DNA from: CAKTOF01 sp964523945
Lineage (GTDB): Bacteria; Bacillota; Clostridia; Oscillospirales; Oscillospiraceae
DNA: 8,405 nt
Direction: 5' to 3'
Assembly (NCBI GenBank): GCA_964523945.1
Contig: CAZGBU010000091.1
Span: 1-8,405, forward strand
Shown here: positions 5,760 through 8,405 of the stretch, in pieces
How positions within the stretch are numbered: position 1 is the first letter of the stretch
Layout of the letters: the number at the start of each line of letters is the position of its first letter
Program-made: the position numbers and the translations under genes
Notes under the pieces: model-generated
What the model saw: the letters and a program-made list of their open reading frames with translations, nothing else
What the model was told of the DNA's origin: nothing
Database searches by the model: none

Positions 5760-7112
5760 CGCAGCATTGAAACCAATCTTGCGCAGGGGAATGTTGTCCG
5801 GCAACTGATTCGGTTCAGCATTCCGTTTGTGCTCTCAAGCATAGTTCAGAATTTGTACGGCCTGGTGGATATGATTGTGGTCGGACAGTTTGCCGGCACG
5901 GCGAGTCTGTCCGGCGTCAACACCAGTTCGTCTTACATTTCGGCGATTACCAATGTTGCCATTGGCTTCTGCAACGGCGGAACGGTTGTCATCGGCCAGT
6001 ACCTCGGTATGGGCGACCGCGACAAGCTCCGCCGCGTCATCGGAACGCTGTGCACCTTTATCATGCTGCTGGCCGTTGTGCTGATGGGCGTGTCGCTGGC
6101 GCTGACCGGCGGCATTCTGCGCCTGCTCCAGACGCCGGATGCGGCGCTCAGCGAGGCACGCGCCTATCTGATTGTCAGCGTGATCGGCTTTGTGTTCATT
6201 TTCGACTACAATATGCTCAGCGCCATACTGCGCGGTGTGGGCGACAGCCGCCGTCCGTTCTATTTTATCTGCATCGCGTGCGTGATCAACATCGTGCTTG
6301 ATATTGTGCTCGTCGGCCCGTTGGGCATGGGCGCATTCGGCGCGGCGCTTGCAACGGTGATTGCGCAGGGCGTGAGCATGATCCTGTGTATATTCTATCT
6401 GCGCCGGAATGATTTTGTGTTTGATTTCGGGCTGCGTTCGCTGCGCATCGACCGCGAAAGCCTCCGACTGCTGCTGCGCGTCGGTGTCCCGACGACAATT
6501 CAGAGCTCGGTCAATGTCTTTGCGTTCACTGTCCTGACGGCCATTACAAACACGCTCGGCGTCACGGCCGGCGCTGCGCTGGCCGGTGCGCAGAAGGTCA
6601 CGCTGTTTGCGATCCTGCCGAGTGTTGGATTGGGCAGCGCGATCTCTGCGATGTGTGCGCAGAATTTCGGCGCCGACGAGCGGGACCGCGCGCTCGGCAC
6701 AATGAAGGCAGGCTTTGTGCTGACGATTGCGGTCAATCTGGTGCTGTTTGCAGTGATCGAACTGTTTCCGGAGCCGCTGATGCGGATGTTCGGCAGCGAT
6801 GCTGAGATGCTGGCCATGGGTGTCGTCTACCTGCGCATTTGCAGCCTGGACTATCTGTTTGTTCCGTTTCACGGTTCGCTGACCGGCTATCTGATTGGTT
6901 CCGGCCATACAACGCTGCCGGCGGGCATCAGCCTGTGCAGCTCGTTTGTGTTCCGGCTGCCGGCGGCCTATCTGCTTGGCGTGACGTTTTCACTCGGCAT
7001 TGCCGGTGTCGCGTGGGCGACGCCGATCGCGTCGTTCGCCGTCGGACTGTTCAGCCTGCTGTATTACCTGTCCGGCCGCTGCAATAAAGTGACGCGGATC
7101 ATCAAAGACTGA
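5757..7112 (+). CDS. MATE-family multidrug/metabolite efflux transporter
   Basis: 451 aa, the normal family length, in the cytoplasmic membrane. MATE proteins export organic cations, drugs or metabolites in exchange for Na+ or H+. Twelve hydrophobic segments are arranged as two six-helix halves (about 15-215 and 235-440). Family signatures seen: IPFVLSSIVQNLYGLVDMIVVGQF (about 22-45) in helix 1 and the following loop, with D38; LRGVGDSRRP (about 158-167); NIVLDIVLV (about 178-186); and in the second half GVPTTIQSSVN (about 243-253) and the GSGHTT loop (381-386). The pattern resembles clostridial MepA/DinF-like members rather than a characterised pump, so the substrate is unknown. It probably shares the 4549 promoter with the VOC gene. 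A hairpin-plus-T terminator follows 8 bases after the stop. No truncation or frameshift was seen. Confidence 0.95.
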   Translation: MRSIETNLAQGNVVRQLIRFSIPFVLSSIVQNLYGLVDMIVVGQFAGTASLSGVNTSSSYISAITNVAIGFCNGGTVVIGQYLGMGDRDKLRRVIGTLCTFIMLLAVVLMGVSLALTGGILRLLQTPDAALSEARAYLIVSVIGFVFIFDYNMLSAILRGVGDSRRPFYFICIACVINIVLDIVLVGPLGMGAFGAALATVIAQGVSMILCIFYLRRNDFVFDFGLRSLRIDRESLRLLLRVGVPTTIQSSVNVFAFTVLTAITNTLGVTAGAALAGAQKVTLFAILPSVGLGSAISAMCAQNFGADERDRALGTMKAGFVLTIAVNLVLFAVIELFPEPLMRMFGSDAEMLAMGVVYLRICSLDYLFVPFHGSLTGYLIGSGHTTLPAGISLCSSFVFRLPAAYLLGVTFSLGIAGVAWATPIASFAVGLFSLLYYLSGRCNKVTRIIKD

Positions 7113-7117
7113 AACAG

Positions 7118-7147
7118 AAAGGACGCGGCGCAGCCGCGTCCTTTTTT
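7118..7147 (+). terminator. Terminator between MATE and ychF, probably bidirectional
   Basis: A 9-bp perfect stem (7121-7129 with 7133-7141) with a 3-nt loop is extended by AAA/TTT and ends in six T (7142-7147). The minus-strand end of ychF lies 4 bases to the right, and AAA precedes the stem on the left, so the same hairpin can serve the convergent gene, with a weaker T-tract in that direction. Confidence 0.88.
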
Positions 7148-7151
7148 GCGA

Positions 7152-8249
7152 TCAGACGTTGAACAGGAAATTCACGATGTCGCCGTCCGCCATGATATAG
7201 TCCTTGCCCTCAGAGCGGACCAGACCTTTTGCCTTTGCAGCGGAAAGCGATCCGCAGGCTTTCATATCGTCAAACGAGATCACCTCGGCACGGATGAAGC
7301 CGCGCTCAATGTCCGAATGGATTTTACCGGCAGCCTGCGGCGCCTTGGTCCCTTTTTGGATGGTCCATGCGCGGCACTCGTCGGTTCCGGCAGTCAGGAA
7401 TGAGATCAGCCCCAACAGTGCGTAGGAGCAGCGGATCAGCCGGTCCAGACCGGATTCGGCGATGCCGAGTTCGGACAGGAACATCGCTTTTTCCTCCGGA
7501 TCGTCCAGCTCGGCGATGTCTGCCTCGAGCTTTGCGCAGATCGGCAGGACCTGGCTCCCCTCGGCCGCGGCCAGCTCTGCCACCTGCTGATAGTAGCGGC
7601 AGCCCTCCGGCGAGCCGGCGTCGTCCTCGCTGAGATTGGCGGCGTAGATCGTCTGCTTGAGCGTGAGCAGATCGCTTGCTGCAATCAGCTGTGCATCATC
7701 TCCGTCGCACGCAAATGTACGCGCGAGCTTCCCGTTGTTCAGATGCTCCATCAGCGCGGTGAGCACATCGATCTCATGGGCGACCTTTTTGTCGCCGCCT
7801 TTGGCCGCCTTCTGTGCCTTTTCAAGCCGGCGGGAAACCATCTCAATGTCGGCCATAATCAATTCATAGTTGATCGTCTCGATGTCGCGCAGCGGATCGG
7901 TCGTGCCCTCGACATGTGTGACGTTCGCGTCGTCAAAGCAGCGCACGACATGGACGATGGCATCTGTCCCGCGGATGTTCGACAGAAATTGGTTCCCCAG
8001 TCCTTCACCGTGGCTGGCACCCTTGACCAGACCAGCGATGTCGACAAATTCTATGACGGCGAATGTCGTCTTTTTTGGCTGGTAGAGGTCAGACAGCCAG
8101 TTCAGCCGTTCATCGGGCACTGTGACCATACCGATGTTCGGCTCAATGGTGCAGAACGGGTAGTTCGCTGCCTCGGCACCGGCGTTCGTGATCGCGTTGA
8201 ACAGCGTTGATTTGCCGACATTGGGCAGCCCCACGATACCTAATTTCAT
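7152..8249 (-). CDS. ychF: Redox-regulated ATPase YchF (Obg-like, EngD)
   Basis: 365 aa, full length. A universally conserved P-loop NTPase of the Obg class, cytoplasmic and ribosome-associated; family members prefer ATP and have been linked to translation and stress responses. Motifs: P-loop GLPNVGKS (7-14); PFCTIEPN (31-38); DIAG (70-73) followed by LVKGASHGEGLGNQFL (74-89), with H80; and NLSE (205-208), which replaces the usual NKxD and is the YchF signature linked to relaxed base specificity. A helical insert lies at about 130-200. The C-terminal TGS domain (about 281-364) starts at LISFLTAG and ends DIVNFLFNV. The ATG at 8249 begins the canonical MKLGIVGLPNVGKS. AAGGAG (8267-8262) lies upstream, but 12 bases away, longer than usual. 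No good sigma-A promoter was found in the visible upstream sequence. It is transcribed convergently with the MATE gene. Confidence 0.97.
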   Translation of the reverse strand: MKLGIVGLPNVGKSTLFNAITNAGAEAANYPFCTIEPNIGMVTVPDERLNWLSDLYQPKKTTFAVIEFVDIAGLVKGASHGEGLGNQFLSNIRGTDAIVHVVRCFDDANVTHVEGTTDPLRDIETINYELIMADIEMVSRRLEKAQKAAKGGDKKVAHEIDVLTALMEHLNNGKLARTFACDGDDAQLIAASDLLTLKQTIYAANLSEDDAGSPEGCRYYQQVAELAAAEGSQVLPICAKLEADIAELDDPEEKAMFLSELGIAESGLDRLIRCSYALLGLISFLTAGTDECRAWTIQKGTKAPQAAGKIHSDIERGFIRAEVISFDDMKACGSLSAAKAKGLVRSEGKDYIMADGDIVNFLFNV

Positions 8250-8301
8250 ATATCTCTATATCTCCTTAAAAAATGCTGTATTTACAAGGTTTTTCGTACT
8301 T

Positions 8302-8343
8302 TGGCGTTTTGGCTACTACGCCATTTTTACGCCATTTACGCAT
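8302..8343. repeat. Cluster of ACGCCA-type short repeats upstream of ychF
   Basis: ACGCCATTT is found at 8318 and again at 8329, with the degenerate ACGCATT at 8338. An inverted copy, TGGCGT (8302-8307), faces the first across a 10-base gap. The spacing of 11 and 9 bases is close to one helical turn. This could be a regulatory site for ychF, or part of an element outside the window. Confidence 0.4.
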
Positions 8344-8405
8344 TGGCTTGTATTAAGGCAACACCGTACAATTACCCAAGAATCGTTGAGGGATTCCTCA
8401 TTGGA
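8316..8405 (-). CDS. Possible 3' end of a gene entering from the right edge
   Basis: One minus-strand frame is open from the window edge to TAG (8318-8316). It encodes 29 residues beginning SNEESLNDSWVIV and ending NGVKMA. It is AT-rich and short, and I do not recognise it. An open frame of this length occurs readily by chance. It is listed only because an upstream co-directional gene before ychF would end about here. Confidence 0.15.
   Translation of the reverse strand, partial: SNEESLNDSWVIVRCCLNTSQCVNGVKMA

Noticed and set aside
4368..5804. Long minus-strand open frame across the VOC gene
   Set aside because: Antisense of a two-domain protein whose halves align residue by residue in the plus frame; it also crosses the plus-strand promoter and a terminator.
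5835..6908. Minus-strand open frame across the MATE gene
   Set aside because: Its composition (His, Arg, Gln and Ala rich) is typical of the reverse of a membrane-protein gene, with no ribosome site or known motif.
8300..8405. Integrase tail or attachment site at the right edge
   Set aside because: The short open frame and repeats suggested it, but 29 residues without a recognisable motif cannot support an integrase call.
1..8405. CRISPR array, tRNA, rRNA, insertion sequence or phage genes
   Set aside because: No regularly spaced repeats with unique spacers, no cloverleaf, no rRNA-like sequence and no transposase or phage motifs were seen on either strand.

Overview
The window looks like chromosome of a moderately GC-rich Bacillota, most likely a clostridial lineage of the Oscillospirales type. 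This is inferred from four things: a T-box (tRNA-sensing) leader before thrS, consensus sigma-A promoters with 17-bp spacers, strong Shine-Dalgarno sites and TTG/GTG starts, and a threonyl-tRNA synthetase without the N-terminal TGS domain. Genes are clearly GC-rich, while the left edge (about 1-270) and right edge (about 8250-8405) are AT-rich. No mobile element, CRISPR array, tRNA or rRNA was seen.

Layout. Positions 1-275 are an AT-rich promoter region. It holds a probable leftward promoter for a gene outside the window and a strong rightward promoter (TTGACA-N17-TATATT) for thrS. Positions 276-514 are a threonine T-box leader with a putative ACC specifier, a T-box core and a perfect 13-bp terminator stem. 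It controls a probable three-gene operon: thrS (546-2291), a PaaK/CapK-type adenylate-forming enzyme (2306-3687) split by a -1 frameshift at a run of seven G, and an unrecognised polytopic membrane protein (3748-4254). Positions 4255-4548 hold no gene that I can support. They contain two successive terminator-like hairpins and a short tandem repeat.

A second unit starts from TTGACA-N17-TACAAT (4549-4577). It encodes a double-domain VOC/glyoxalase-superfamily protein (4617-5702, TTG start) and a MATE-family efflux transporter (5757-7112, GTG start). The pairing suggests small-molecule handling or detoxification, but the substrate is unknown. A hairpin with a six-T tail (7121-7147) closes this unit and probably also terminates the convergent minus-strand gene ychF (7152-8249), a complete Obg-like ATPase/GTPase with a C-terminal TGS domain.

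Most of the window is ordinary housekeeping sequence, and I see no strong case for a wholly new system. The points most worth a second look are: the in-frame G-GGG-GGG slippery heptamer at the frameshift; the placement of an adenylate-forming enzyme and a membrane protein under apparent threonyl-tRNA control; the TGS-less synthetase; palindromes clustered around the thrS promoter; and the tandem VOC protein, in which the usual first His metal ligand is Gln in both halves.
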